The notes: generated by a model not told the origin, from the letters alone. A stretch of 64,000 nt of DNA from Serinibacter salmoneus (GCF_002563925.1 NZ_PDJD01000001.1:936973-1000972); one strand, 5' to 3'; positions 7,809 to 16,140 are shown, counted from the stretch's first letter. Made by a program: numbers and translations.

Positions 7809-8722
7809 GTTTCGCCCTGGGAGTGGCGCTGCTCGCCGTCGTCACCGCCGTCACCTGCGCCCTGCCGGGCACCTACGTGGTGCTGCGCCGCAGCTCCATG
7901 CTGGTCGATGCCATCAGCCACGCCGTGCTGCCCGGGATCGTGCTCGGGTACCTGCTCACGCGGGACCTGGACTCCCCGGTGCTCATCCTCGGGGCCGCGC
8001 TCGCGGGCATGCTTGTGGTGCTCGGCGCGGAGTGGCTCGGCCGCACCGGGCTGCTCACCGGGGACGCGCCGCAGGGCCTGATCTTCCCCGCCCTGTTCAG
8101 CATCGGGGTGATCCTCGTGACGCTGAATGCGGCCAATGTGCACCTGGACACCCACGCGGTGCTCGTGGGGGACCTGAACCTCGCCGCCTGGGACCAGCTC
8201 GAGATCGCGGGGCTCGCGCTCGGGCCGCGTTATCTGTACCTGATGCTCGGGATGCTGGTGCTCAACGCCGTCGTGCTCGCCCTGCTGCACCGCACCCTCA
8301 CCCTCACCACCTTCGACCCCGTGTTCGCGCGCACCATCGGGATCCGCTCCGGCCTGGTCAACGCCGTGTTCATGCTGCTGGTGGCGCTCACGGTGACCGC
8401 CGCGTACAACGCGGCCGGGGCGATCCTCGTGATCGCGCTCGTGGTGATCCCGCCGGCCACGGCGCGGCTGCTGACCGATCGGCTCCCGGTGATGCTCGGG
8501 TTCGCCGCGGGGATCGCGGCGGCCGGGGCGTTGGCGGGGTTCTGGCTCGCGTACGTGCTGGACGCCGCCACCAGCGCGGGGATGGCGACGTTCTACGGCC
8601 TCGCCTTCGGTGTGGTGCTGCTGGCCACGCGGCTGCGGCGACGTGAGGGCCGCGAGATGGTGCGAAACGCGCGAGCGTCGACGCCGGGCGCACCATCTCG
8701 CGGGCTTCGTCGTCTCTCGTGA
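7805..8722 (+). CDS. Metal ABC transporter permease, ABC-3 family (second)
   Basis: 305 residues with ABC-3 hallmarks (RRSSMLVDAISHAVLPG near residue 30 and the AAGAILVIALVVIPPATARLL loop after residue 195). Its ATG overlaps the first permease's stop. Two different permeases in one operon occur in the SitCD and YfeCD type importers, which favours Mn/Fe uptake over the single-permease ZnuABC layout. The last ~25 codons contain a perfect 14-bp inverted repeat, so the C-terminal tail is partly dictated by a transcription-terminator-like hairpin. Confidence 0.88.
   Translation: MSFALGVALLAVVTAVTCALPGTYVVLRRSSMLVDAISHAVLPGIVLGYLLTRDLDSPVLILGAALAGMLVVLGAEWLGRTGLLTGDAPQGLIFPALFSIGVILVTLNAANVHLDTHAVLVGDLNLAAWDQLEIAGLALGPRYLYLMLGMLVLNAVVLALLHRTLTLTTFDPVFARTIGIRSGLVNAVFMLLVALTVTAAYNAAGAILVIALVVIPPATARLLTDRLPVMLGFAAGIAAAGALAGFWLAYVLDAATSAGMATFYGLAFGVVLLATRLRRREGREMVRNARASTPGAPSRGLRRLS
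8651..8702. terminator. 14-bp inverted repeat embedded in the end of the permease gene
   Basis: CGCGAGATGGTGCG at 8651-8664 and its exact complement at 8689-8702 enclose a 24-nt loop. The hairpin lies inside the coding sequence, ending 20 bp before the stop codon, between convergent operons. A terminator or a degenerate mobile palindrome are the two readings. Confidence 0.5.
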
Positions 8723-8832
8723 GGACGGGGTGGCGCCACGCCTCGGCTGCAGCGGCCACCCGAGGCGGCCCCGCCACTCATCGAGCAGGGACTGCGCGGC
8801 CAGCCCGGCCCCCGCGAACCCCGCCTCCGCCG

Positions 8833-10644
8833 CTAGCCCAGGGTGGCCTGCCACCCCGCGTACAGCGCCGCGAAGTGCCCGGTCCCGGCCGCCAGCTCCT
8901 CCGGCGTGCCGTCCTCGATGATCTGACCGTGCTCGAGCACGAGCACCCGGTCGGCGTTCATGACGGTGCTGAGGCGGTGGGCGATCACGATCGAGGTGCG
9001 ACCCGCGAGCAGGGTCCTCAGCCCCTGCTGCACGATCCGCTCCCCGGGGATGTCCAGCGAACTGGTCGCCTCGTCCAGCACGAGCACCGCCGGGTTCGCC
9101 AGGAACGCGCGCGCGAAGCTCACCAGCTGCCGCTGACCCGCGGACAGGCGCACGCCGCGGGTGTCCACGGGGGTGTCATAGCCCTGCGGGAACTGCTCGA
9201 TCACCTCGTGCACCCCCACGGCACGGGCCGCCGCGATCACCTCCTCGCGGGTGGCGGTGGGGTTGCCGATCGCGATGTTCGCGGCGACCGACCCGGAGAA
9301 CAGGTAGGCCTCCTGGGTGACCATGACCACCGCGCGCCGCAGGTCCGGGGTGGCGAGGTCGCGCACGTCCACGCCGTCGATGCTCACCGACCCGGAGCGC
9401 GCGTCGTAGAACCGCGTCACGAGCTTGGCGATGGTGGACTTCCCCGCGCCGGTGGTGCCGACCATCGCGAGGTTCTGACCCGCGGGGATCTCCAGGTGAA
9501 GGTCCGGTAGCACCGAGGCGCCCCGGCCGTACCCGAACTCCACACCGTCGAACCGCACCTCGCCGCGCGGATGGGCAAGCGGCCGCGGGCGTTCCGGCTC
9601 GGGCACGGTGGGCTCCTCCAGGAGCAGCGTCGCGAGCTTGTCCAGCGCCGCGATCGCGGACTGGAAGGAGTTGTAGAAGGTGCCGATCTGCGCCAATGGC
9701 GCGAAGAACCGCTTCGCGTACAGCACGGCGGCGGCCAGGACCCCCACCTCGATGTCGCCGGCCAGCACCCGCAACCCGCCCACCAGCAGCACCGCGGCCA
9801 CGGTGACGTTGCCGATGAGGATGAGCCCGGAGTCCAGCAGCCCGAACAGCCGGATGGACTCGGCGGTGCTGCGCTGGAAGTCGCGCGCCACGCCGTCGTA
9901 CCGGGCCGATTCCACCCGCTCGCGGCGGAAGGCCTGCAGCGCGCGGATACCGGTCATGGCCTCCACGAACCGCACGATCACGCGGGCCGAGGCGTTGCGC
10001 TGCTTGGTGTACTGCACGCGCGAGCGCAACTGGAACCAGCGGGTCAGGATGGCGCCGGGAATGATCGCGATCAGCAGCACCAGGCCGCTGACCCAGTCCA
10101 GGAGCAGCAGGTAGGTCGCCGTGAAGACCATCGAGAGGCCACTGGCGGCCAGGGTGGTGACGCCGCCGTCCAGCAGCTCGCGCAGCGCCTCGGTGTCGGA
10201 GGTCTGCCGGGAGATGATCCGGCCCGAGGTGTACCCCTCGTGGAACTCCAGGTCCAGGCGCTGGGTGTGGCGGAACAGGCGGGTGCGCAGGTCCAGCAGC
10301 ATGGCCTGGCTGACCCGGGCGGCCATCCGCACCGTCTCGGCGGCCAGCACGCCACCCACGACGGCGATCCCGAGGTAGCCCAGGACGGCCGCCAGGGCGG
10401 GGGCGGGGGAGCCGTCGATGAGGGCCGGGATGCCCGAGTCGATCCCGTAGGAGACCAGGGTGGGCCCCGAGGCCAGGGCGAGCTGGGCACCCGCGACGGT
10501 GATGGCGAGCAGGATGGCGCGGCCGCGCACAGGCCGCAGGAGGGATCCGAGCAACTGCAGGGAGGCGCGCGCGCCGGCCGCACGTTCGGTGTCGCGGCCG
10601 GGCTGCTCCTCGGGCCGCGGGCCGCTGGGGAGCGCGGTGCTCAT
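8833..10644 (-). CDS. ABC exporter half-transporter with canonical ATP site
   Basis: 603 residues: six-helix transmembrane domain (about residues 30-330) followed by a nucleotide-binding domain with Walker A GTTGAGKST (about residue 395), signature LSAGQRQ, Walker B VLVLDEATSSLD with catalytic Glu, and the H-loop in VIAHRLS. Second gene of a two-gene operon; its start overlaps the end of the upstream half-transporter gene by four bases. Together they should form a heterodimeric type IV exporter (BmrCD, TM287/288 or LmrCD-like) for drugs, lipids or peptides. The cargo cannot be told from the sequence. Confidence 0.9.
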   Translation of the reverse strand: MSTALPSGPRPEEQPGRDTERAAGARASLQLLGSLLRPVRGRAILLAITVAGAQLALASGPTLVSYGIDSGIPALIDGSPAPALAAVLGYLGIAVVGGVLAAETVRMAARVSQAMLLDLRTRLFRHTQRLDLEFHEGYTSGRIISRQTSDTEALRELLDGGVTTLAASGLSMVFTATYLLLLDWVSGLVLLIAIIPGAILTRWFQLRSRVQYTKQRNASARVIVRFVEAMTGIRALQAFRRERVESARYDGVARDFQRSTAESIRLFGLLDSGLILIGNVTVAAVLLVGGLRVLAGDIEVGVLAAAVLYAKRFFAPLAQIGTFYNSFQSAIAALDKLATLLLEEPTVPEPERPRPLAHPRGEVRFDGVEFGYGRGASVLPDLHLEIPAGQNLAMVGTTGAGKSTIAKLVTRFYDARSGSVSIDGVDVRDLATPDLRRAVVMVTQEAYLFSGSVAANIAIGNPTATREEVIAAARAVGVHEVIEQFPQGYDTPVDTRGVRLSAGQRQLVSFARAFLANPAVLVLDEATSSLDIPGERIVQQGLRTLLAGRTSIVIAHRLSTVMNADRVLVLEHGQIIEDGTPEELAAGTGHFAALYAGWQATLG

Positions 10645-12548
10645 CGACCCACCCCCTCGGGGACGGGCGTGGGGGCCGGGGTGGGGGCGTCCTGCCCGGG
10701 CTCGGCGGCATCGGGTGGATGCTCCATGTCGCTGATCACGTACCGGTAGTGCGCGTGGCTGCGCAGCAACTCCTCATGCGTGCCCACGGCGCTGATCCGC
10801 CCGTCCTGCAGCACGGCGACCTGATCGGCGAGTGCCACGGTGGAGGGTCGATGCGCCACCACGAGCGTGGTGGTGCCCGGCAGCAACTCCTTGAGGGCGT
10901 CGGTGGCTGCGGTCTCGGTGGCCACGTCGACGGCGGAGAGAGGGTCGTCCATGACGAGCACCCGGGGCTTCGCCGCGATGGCGCGCGCCAGGGCCAGTCG
11001 CTGGCGCTGACCACCGGACAGGCTCATCCCCTCCTCGCCGACTCCGGTGTCCACGCCCTGCGGGAGGCGGGCGACGAAACCCGCCTGCGCGGCATCCAGC
11101 GCGCGCTGCATGAGGGCCGTCTGCTCGGCCTCCTCCGCGGGGCTCGTGGGGGCCTCGAGGCCGAGCAGCACGTTCTCGCGCACGCTCGCGGAGAACAGCA
11201 CCGGGTCCTCGAACGCGGGGGAGACCACGCGGCGCAGGTCCCCGCGGCGCACCTCGCGCACGTCCACCCCGTCCACCAGCACGCTGCCCTCATCCACGTC
11301 CATCAACCGCGGGATGAGCTGCAGCAGGGTCGATTTGCCCGATCCGGTCAGGCCCACCAGCGCGGTGGTGCGCCCGGCCGGCAGGGTGAGGTCCACGCCG
11401 TCCAGCACGGTCCGGTGGCCCAGCACCACGCGGACGTCACGCAGTTCCACGGTGCTGCCCGCGGGGCCGGGCGTTCCGACCGGGCGCGGTGCGGCGGGGT
11501 CGGCGACGGCGTTGGGCAGGTCGATGACCTCCAGGTAGCGGTCGGCCGCGGCGCGGGCGTCCAGGGTGGTGGCGAGCAACTGGCCGATGTTCTCCAAAGG
11601 CCGGTTGACCACGGCGGCGGTGGCCATGAAGCCCACCAGGGCGCCGACGCTCAGGGCGTCCTGGGTGACCAGCCAGATGCCCACACCGAGCCCGAGGGCG
11701 AGGGTGCCCTCGGGGATCGCGGTCACGGCGAGGGAGACCCGGGCCAGGGTGCGGGCCTTGTGCACCTCGGTCTCGCGCAACTCATCCGCCTGCCGGGCGA
11801 AGTCGCCCAGGGCGTCCTCCCCGCGACCGAAGGCCTTGAGCACGCGGATGCCGTGCACCGACTCCTCCACGGTGCCGGCGAGGTCGCCCGCCTGGTCGCG
11901 TGCCCGTCGGGCGGCGCGCGCGTAGTCGGTGCGGAAGGTGAAGCCGAGCCAGACCATCGGGATCGCACCGGCGAGGTAGATCAGGCCGAGCTGCCAGGCG
12001 GTGGTGACCATGAGGACGACGCCCACCACGATGGTGACGGTCGAGACGATGAGCATGACCAGCCCGAACGCGACCCAGCGGCGGATCGAGGACAGGTCGC
12101 CCATCGAGCGCTGCAGCAGCTGACCGCCGGCCCACCGGTCGTGGAAGGAACTGGGCTGGTCCAGCAGGTGGTCGAACAGGTCGGTGCGCATGTCGTGTTC
12201 GACGGTCGTGGCGGGGGTGGCGATGAACACCCGACGGCTCCACGCCAGCAGCGCCTCCAGGCACCCCAGCCCCAGCACCAGCAGGGCCGCCTGGATCACA
12301 CCCGTGCGCGACTCCGACGTCAGCAGCGGGCCGTTGACCACCACGCGCAGCACCTGCGGGATCGCCAGCGCCAGCAGGCTCGCCCCGAGGGCCGCGATGC
12401 CGCCGAGGATGAGGCGGGGCACGGCCGGGCGCGCCCAGCGCAGGATCTGCACCATCGTGGCGGCGGTGCTGCGGGGCTTGGGGGCGGTCTCGCCCGGGGT
12501 CGGCTGATTCTGGGCAGGCGAAGCAGAGGTGGTATCCGGAGGCATCAC
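10641..12548 (-). CDS. ABC exporter half-transporter with degenerate catalytic site
   Basis: 635 residues: Pro/Thr-rich N-terminal tail, six-helix membrane domain, then a nucleotide-binding domain with Walker A GLTGSGKST (about residue 402), signature LSGGQRQR and Walker B VLVMDDPLSAVD. The position after the Walker B Asp is Asp, not the catalytic Glu, which is the usual mark of the non-hydrolysing site in heterodimeric exporters. Start GTG at 12548 or the adjacent ATG at 12545; AGGAGG lies about 10-13 bp upstream of them. First gene of the exporter operon. Confidence 0.9.
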   Translation of the reverse strand: MMPPDTTSASPAQNQPTPGETAPKPRSTAATMVQILRWARPAVPRLILGGIAALGASLLALAIPQVLRVVVNGPLLTSESRTGVIQAALLVLGLGCLEALLAWSRRVFIATPATTVEHDMRTDLFDHLLDQPSSFHDRWAGGQLLQRSMGDLSSIRRWVAFGLVMLIVSTVTIVVGVVLMVTTAWQLGLIYLAGAIPMVWLGFTFRTDYARAARRARDQAGDLAGTVEESVHGIRVLKAFGRGEDALGDFARQADELRETEVHKARTLARVSLAVTAIPEGTLALGLGVGIWLVTQDALSVGALVGFMATAAVVNRPLENIGQLLATTLDARAAADRYLEVIDLPNAVADPAAPRPVGTPGPAGSTVELRDVRVVLGHRTVLDGVDLTLPAGRTTALVGLTGSGKSTLLQLIPRLMDVDEGSVLVDGVDVREVRRGDLRRVVSPAFEDPVLFSASVRENVLLGLEAPTSPAEEAEQTALMQRALDAAQAGFVARLPQGVDTGVGEEGMSLSGGQRQRLALARAIAAKPRVLVMDDPLSAVDVATETAATDALKELLPGTTTLVVAHRPSTVALADQVAVLQDGRISAVGTHEELLRSHAHYRYVISDMEHPPDAAEPGQDAPTPAPTPVPEGVGR

Positions 12549-12599
12549 CGGTGATTATCCTCCTGTCGCCGGTCCGGATGGGACATCCGGCGAGATCGC

Positions 12600-12840
12600 C
12601 CTCGGCGGCGGGCGATTCCGAGCGGATCGGCTGCGCGCACGGCGGATCGGCTGCGCGCACGGCGGATCGGCTGCGCGCACGGCGGTTCTGCACGGCCCAC
12701 GCTGGCGCTGCAGGCCTGTGACCTGCAGTGATGCCGGCTCCCTCGTGAGGCGCTCGCGTGTATCCGCCGCGGGCGAGGGCGGTCCGCCGTCAGCGAGCGC
12801 GCGCGACCGCCGTCAGCGAGCGCGTCCGACCGCCCGGTGC
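12600..12840. repeat. GC-rich intergenic repeat element, copy A
   Basis: The 300 bp between the antiporter and exporter genes contains no credible gene. It holds three exact tandem copies of a 20-bp unit (GCGGATCGGCTGCGCGCACG at 12622, 12642 and 12662), then a core beginning GCCTGTGACCTGC near 12713 that recurs at about 14105, then two copies of an 18-bp unit (CCGCCGTCAGCGAGCGCG at 12784 and 12807). The order of recognisable blocks matches copy B on the other side of the antiporter gene. Confidence 0.6.
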
Positions 12841-12850
12841 GGCCGGCGGC

Positions 12851-13969
12851 TCACCCGTCGTCGCTCGGGGCGCCCTCCAGGCTCTTGCGTCCCCGCCGCA
12901 GCCCGATCTCATACGCCACGGACAGCGCCAGGGTGAGCACGATGAGCGGCAGCACGAAGCCCGTCATCACCGCGGTGAAGCCGCGCAGCGCCGCGTGATC
13001 CCCGGCCCACAACACCAGGTAGGTCATGTAGGAGAGGTAGAGCGCGAGGAAGATCGCGCCCTCCCAGCGCTGAATGACGAACCCGGTGAACGCGATCGGC
13101 AGCAGGGCGAGGGAGACGGCCACCATGAGAGGGATGTCCAGGGCGATGGCGGCATCGGCCACCGGGATCCCGCCCGCGGAGAGGATCGAGGGCAGCCCCA
13201 GCACGAGGCCGATGTTGGCGATGTTGCTCCCGACCACGTTGCCGACCGCCAGGTCCCGCTGACCCTTGCGCACCGCGATGATCGAGGCCGCGAGTTCCGG
13301 CAGGGAGGTCCCGACGGCGACCACGGTCAGGCCGATCACCAGGTCGCTCAGCCCGAAGGCGCTCGCGATGGCGCTCGCGCCCCGCACCAGCAGCTGCGAG
13401 CCGAGCACCAGCAGTCCGACGCCCACGACGATGAGCAGTGCCGAGCGGCCCATGGTGGCCGGCTTGCTGTCGGCGTCCCCGTCGTCCTCACCATTCTCGG
13501 AAGGCCCCGCGCCGCTACCGCCGCGCCCGGTGCGCACAGCCCAGACCATGTGGGCCACGAACACCGCGAGCAGCAGCGCGCCGTCCCACCCGGAGATGTC
13601 GCCGTCCAGGGCGAGCACGAGGAGCAGCACCGAGAGCGCCACCATCACCGGGACGTCGATCCGCACCAACCGGCGTCGCGCCACGAGCGGCAGTACGAGG
13701 GCCGAGATCCCGAGGATGAGCAGGATGTTCGCGATGTTGCTGCCGACCACGTTGCCGACCGCGAGTTCCGGCTGCCCGCCGAGCACCGCGCCGACGGCGA
13801 CCGCGAGCTCCGGGGAGGAGGTCGCCACCGAGACGATCGTCAGGCCCACCACGAGGGGCGACATGCCGAGGCGGACGGCGACGGAGGAGGCGCCGCGCAC
13901 CAGGCCCTCGCCGCCGGCGACCAGCAGTGCGAGGCCGAGGACGACGAAGCCCACCTCGAGGAGAATCAC
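12851..13969 (-). CDS. Calcium/sodium antiporter-like protein (CaCA family)
   Basis: 372 residues in two inverted homologous halves. Each half carries the alpha-repeat signature: SPLVVGLTIVSVATSSPELA near residue 40 and LSDLVIGLTVVAVGTSLPEL near 220, each followed by GNVVGSNIANI. The Glu of SSPELA/SLPEL is the conserved cation-binding residue. About ten membrane segments with an acidic, Gly/Ser-rich cytoplasmic loop (about residues 150-175) between halves. This matches YrbG/CaxA-type sodium/calcium exchangers. The likely start is GTG at 13969 (13978 is possible). A 9-bp hairpin stands directly before the start codon. Confidence 0.85.
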   Translation of the reverse strand: MILLEVGFVVLGLALLVAGGEGLVRGASSVAVRLGMSPLVVGLTIVSVATSSPELAVAVGAVLGGQPELAVGNVVGSNIANILLILGISALVLPLVARRRLVRIDVPVMVALSVLLLVLALDGDISGWDGALLLAVFVAHMVWAVRTGRGGSGAGPSENGEDDGDADSKPATMGRSALLIVVGVGLLVLGSQLLVRGASAIASAFGLSDLVIGLTVVAVGTSLPELAASIIAVRKGQRDLAVGNVVGSNIANIGLVLGLPSILSAGGIPVADAAIALDIPLMVAVSLALLPIAFTGFVIQRWEGAIFLALYLSYMTYLVLWAGDHAALRGFTAVMTGFVLPLIVLTLALSVAYEIGLRRGRKSLEGAPSDDG

Positions 13970-13970
13970 G

Positions 13971-13994
13971 CTCGCCACCTTAGGAGGTGGCGAG
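13971..13994 (-). promoter_or_regulatory. Hairpin covering the ribosome-binding region of the antiporter gene
   Basis: CTCGCCACC-TTAGGA-GGTGGCGAG is a perfect 9-bp stem with a 6-nt loop, ending one base from the GTG start at 13969. In the mRNA the only purine-rich stretch before the start (AAGGTGG) lies in the loop and 3' arm, so the structure could limit translation initiation. Function is inferred. Confidence 0.45.
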
Positions 13995-14052
13995 GCGAGG
14001 TGTCGGTTGCCGGTCGCGGGCTGCAGCGTGTCGCCGGCAGCGCTTCGCGGAC

Positions 14053-14180
14053 GGCGGATCGCCTTCGCCCACGGCGGTTGTGCGTGCCACGCGCTCGAGC
14101 GGCACGCCTGTGACCTGCGGCGTTGCCGACGGCGTCGGGCGCAGCCGCCACGCATCCGCCGTGCGCGACGGCGATCCGCC
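14053..14180. repeat. Palindromic intergenic repeat element, copy B
   Basis: Bounded by a perfect 11-bp inverted repeat, GGCGGATCGCC (14053-14063) and GGCGATCCGCC (14170-14180), with inner arms CACGGCGG (14070) and CCGCCGTG (14156). Between them is the GCCTGTGACCTGC core shared with copy A. It lies in the divergent region between the antiporter and thiamine-binding genes, so it is not simply a terminator. It looks like a MITE/BIME-type element; no target-site duplication was recognised. Confidence 0.55.
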
Positions 14181-14218
14181 GGGAGCGAGCGCCAGCGGGC
14201 GTGGGAGAGGATGGAGTC

Positions 14219-14521
14219 ATGCTGATCGCCTTCTCCGTCGCCCCCACTTCCAGCGCCTCCCCGGACGGGTCGGTCTCGGCCGCCGTGGCCGCCGCCGTCC
14301 AGGTCGTGAAGGACTCCGGCCTGCCGTACCGGCTCGGCTCGATGTTCACCGAGATCGAGGGGGAATGGGAGGAGTTGATGGACGTGGTGCGCCGCGCGTG
14401 TGAGGCCGCCGGCGCCGACGCGGGCCGGGTCTCCCTCGTGCTGAAGGCGGACATCCGCCCGGGCGCTGAGCCCGGACAACTGGACTCCAAGATCGCGCGG
14501 GTGCAGGAGAAACTGGCGTGA
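14219..14521 (+). CDS. Thiamine-binding protein (MTH1187/YkoF family)
   Basis: 100 residues, the usual size for the small MTH1187/YkoF-like family (Pfam thiamine_BP). The beginning LIAFSVAPTS, the central GLPYRLGSMFTEIEGEWEE stretch and the C-terminal RVSLVLKADIRPG strand match the ferredoxin-like fold that assembles as tetramers. The start ATG at 14219 follows GAGAGGATGGAG. The gene overlaps the next by four bases. Cytoplasmic; members bind thiamine or hydroxymethylpyrimidine. No thiamine riboswitch is visible upstream. Confidence 0.75.
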   Translation: MLIAFSVAPTSSASPDGSVSAAVAAAVQVVKDSGLPYRLGSMFTEIEGEWEELMDVVRRACEAAGADAGRVSLVLKADIRPGAEPGQLDSKIARVQEKLA

Positions 14522-15225
14522 GCGCCGCGCAGGCTTCCGCCCAGCACCCCACCCCGATTCCGCCGCCCCTGGTACTGCTCGACCTGGACGGCACCCTGAT
14601 GGACTCCGCCCCCGGGATCACCGCGAGCGTGATCGCCGCGTTCGAGCGACTCGGCCTGCCGGTGCCGGACGAGCAGGGTCTGCGCTCCTTCGTCGGCCCG
14701 CCGCTGCCCGCCTCGATGCGCGCGCACGGGGTGCCCGAGGAGCGACTCACCGAGGCCGTCACCGCCTACCGTGCCGCCTTCGAGGCGGGCGGCATGTGGG
14801 ACTCCCGCGTGTTCGCGGGCGTCCCCGAGGTGCTGCAGCAGCTGCGCGGCGCGGGCTACACGCTCGCGATCGCCACCTCCAAGCCGCAGGTCTACGCGCG
14901 GCCCATCTGCGAGCGGTACGGACTGAGCGACCTCGTGGACGGTGTCTACGGCGCGCCCCTGGACCACATTCCCTCCTCCAAGGCGACCGTCATCGCCGAT
15001 GCCCTCGCGGACCTCGGCCCCCGGGTGCCCACCACCGAGCGCATCGTCATGGTCGGCGACCGACACCACGACGTCGAGGGGTCGGCCGAGCACGGTATCG
15101 CGTGCCTGGGCGTGGACTGGGGGTACGCCGATCCGGGGGAGCTCGCGGGCGCCGTCGCGATCGTCCCCGCGGTCGCCGATCTCCTGGCCGCGATCTCGGC
15201 CCAGGTCCGTCCGCGCGTCGGCTGA
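14518..15225 (+). CDS. HAD-family phosphatase, phosphoglycolate phosphatase-like
   Basis: 235 residues, HAD subfamily I with helical cap. Motif I LLDLDGTLMDS (nucleophile and acid Asp near residues 20-22), motif II Ser/Thr in AIATSKP (about 120), motif III Lys in SSKATVI, motif IV MVGDRHHDVEG (about 180). Conserved Gly/Asp positions agree with Gph/PpaX-like 2-phosphoglycolate or pyrophosphate phosphatases; the substrate is not decided by sequence. GTG start overlapping the thiamine-binding gene stop. Last gene before the toxin locus. Confidence 0.82.
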   Translation: MSAAQASAQHPTPIPPPLVLLDLDGTLMDSAPGITASVIAAFERLGLPVPDEQGLRSFVGPPLPASMRAHGVPEERLTEAVTAYRAAFEAGGMWDSRVFAGVPEVLQQLRGAGYTLAIATSKPQVYARPICERYGLSDLVDGVYGAPLDHIPSSKATVIADALADLGPRVPTTERIVMVGDRHHDVEGSAEHGIACLGVDWGYADPGELAGAVAIVPAVADLLAAISAQVRPRVG

Positions 15226-15230
15226 GGACG

Positions 15231-15275
15231 TGGGGACTACTCCCCATGGCCCTGACCTCGCATGCCCGCTAGCGT
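15231..15275 (+). promoter_or_regulatory. 45-bp promoter/operator element, copy 1
   Basis: Contains GGGGACTACTCCCC (15232-15245; arms GGGGA/TCCCC), then ATGG...CCTGACC and a -10-like TAGCGT (15270-15275). It matches the element at 15986-16030 at 41 of 45 positions. The palindrome resembles NarL/DevR-type response-regulator boxes in layout, which is a suggestion only. It precedes the first array gene by about 100 nt of leader that contains a GCCCC-A-GGGGC foldback near 15346. Confidence 0.6.
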
Positions 15276-15381
15276 TCATCGGGCCCGACTGCTCGGCCTG
15301 CCGCGGGGCGATCCGGGCGGGCAGGGCTTGGGATGACCTGGAGCGCCCCAGGGGCCTCTTGCGCATCCACACCCCAGCACC

Positions 15382-15924
15382 ATGAGAGGAACTGTCGTGC
15401 AGTGGCGTTTCTGTGGGATGTTCAATTATCGGTTGCAGTCAGCGGTTCCGGATGATCGGTGGCTGGGGTGGATTGATGAGGGGGAGGCGCGGCGCCGGTT
15501 TCATGTGCCCGGGGAGCGGTTGGCGTTGGTGCCGCCGGTGGATGAGGCGACGGGGATTGTGCCGTTCTATATCACTGTGACGCCAGGTGCGGATCCATCG
15601 TTCACGGTGTCGCGTCAGGAGGCGGTGGCTCCGGGAGTGGGGGTGGTCACGTCGCAGTCGTGGTGGAAGAATGTGGGCGGTGGGCGTTTGTTCCAGGACA
15701 TTGCGGTGGTGTGGGAGTTCGGGGAGTACAACCCGGAATTGCCGGTGGCGGCGCATCGTGCGGTGCGGCGATGGCATGCGTACAACAATGAGGATGGCAC
15801 CGGTCGTGTGGAGGAGCATGATCTGGTGGCCAAGACGTTCACTAAGGCGCGTCGCACGGATGTGCCGGTAGCGGATTTGTATCTCCCGGTCCCGGCGTGG
15901 GGTGAGTGGGAGTCGCTGGTGTGA
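15382..15924 (+). CDS. Array protein, copy 1 (putative immunity protein)
   Basis: 180 residues, unrecognised family, no signal peptide or membrane segment, so probably cytosolic. Rich in Trp, Pro and acidic residues. Starts with ATG and the short MRGTVV lead that copy 2 shares. Nearly identical to the four tandem copies at 19778-21943 but placed alone about 1.6 kb before the toxin gene. It carries the YRLQ, PGADPSF and KNVGGGRLFQD segment variants. Its codons (many GAT, TTG, GTT, ATT) contrast with the GC-ending codons of flanking genes. The sequence just before the start resembles the 3' end of the toxin gene. Role inferred from linkage to the toxin. Confidence 0.75.
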   Translation: MRGTVVQWRFCGMFNYRLQSAVPDDRWLGWIDEGEARRRFHVPGERLALVPPVDEATGIVPFYITVTPGADPSFTVSRQEAVAPGVGVVTSQSWWKNVGGGRLFQDIAVVWEFGEYNPELPVAAHRAVRRWHAYNNEDGTGRVEEHDLVAKTFTKARRTDVPVADLYLPVPAWGEWESLV

Positions 15925-15985
15925 GTCCTCGCCGCTTGGCGCGCAGGCGACACTGCCAGTTGCAGTGTCGCGCCGCGCCCGCCGA

Positions 15986-16030
15986 TGGGGACTTCTCCCC
16001 ATGGTCCTGACCCCGCAGGCCCGCTAGCGT
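15986..16030 (+). promoter_or_regulatory. 45-bp promoter/operator element, copy 2
   Basis: GGGGACTTCTCCCC (15987-16000), ATGGTCCTGACC and -10-like TAGCGT (16025-16030): four mismatches in 45 bp to the element at 15231. It begins about 60 bp after array copy 1 and faces the module made of the 16141, 17178 and 17556 genes. Two identical control elements imply coordinated expression of the two modules. Confidence 0.6.
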
Positions 16031-16140
16031 CCCCACGGACATGGTCGAGGGCTAGGGGAGGGACGCGCGGTGAGAGGCTGTTGGCGCACGCTCACGAAGT
16101 CCTTCATCGGCAGGGGCGAATCTGCGATCGGGTGCTGGTT

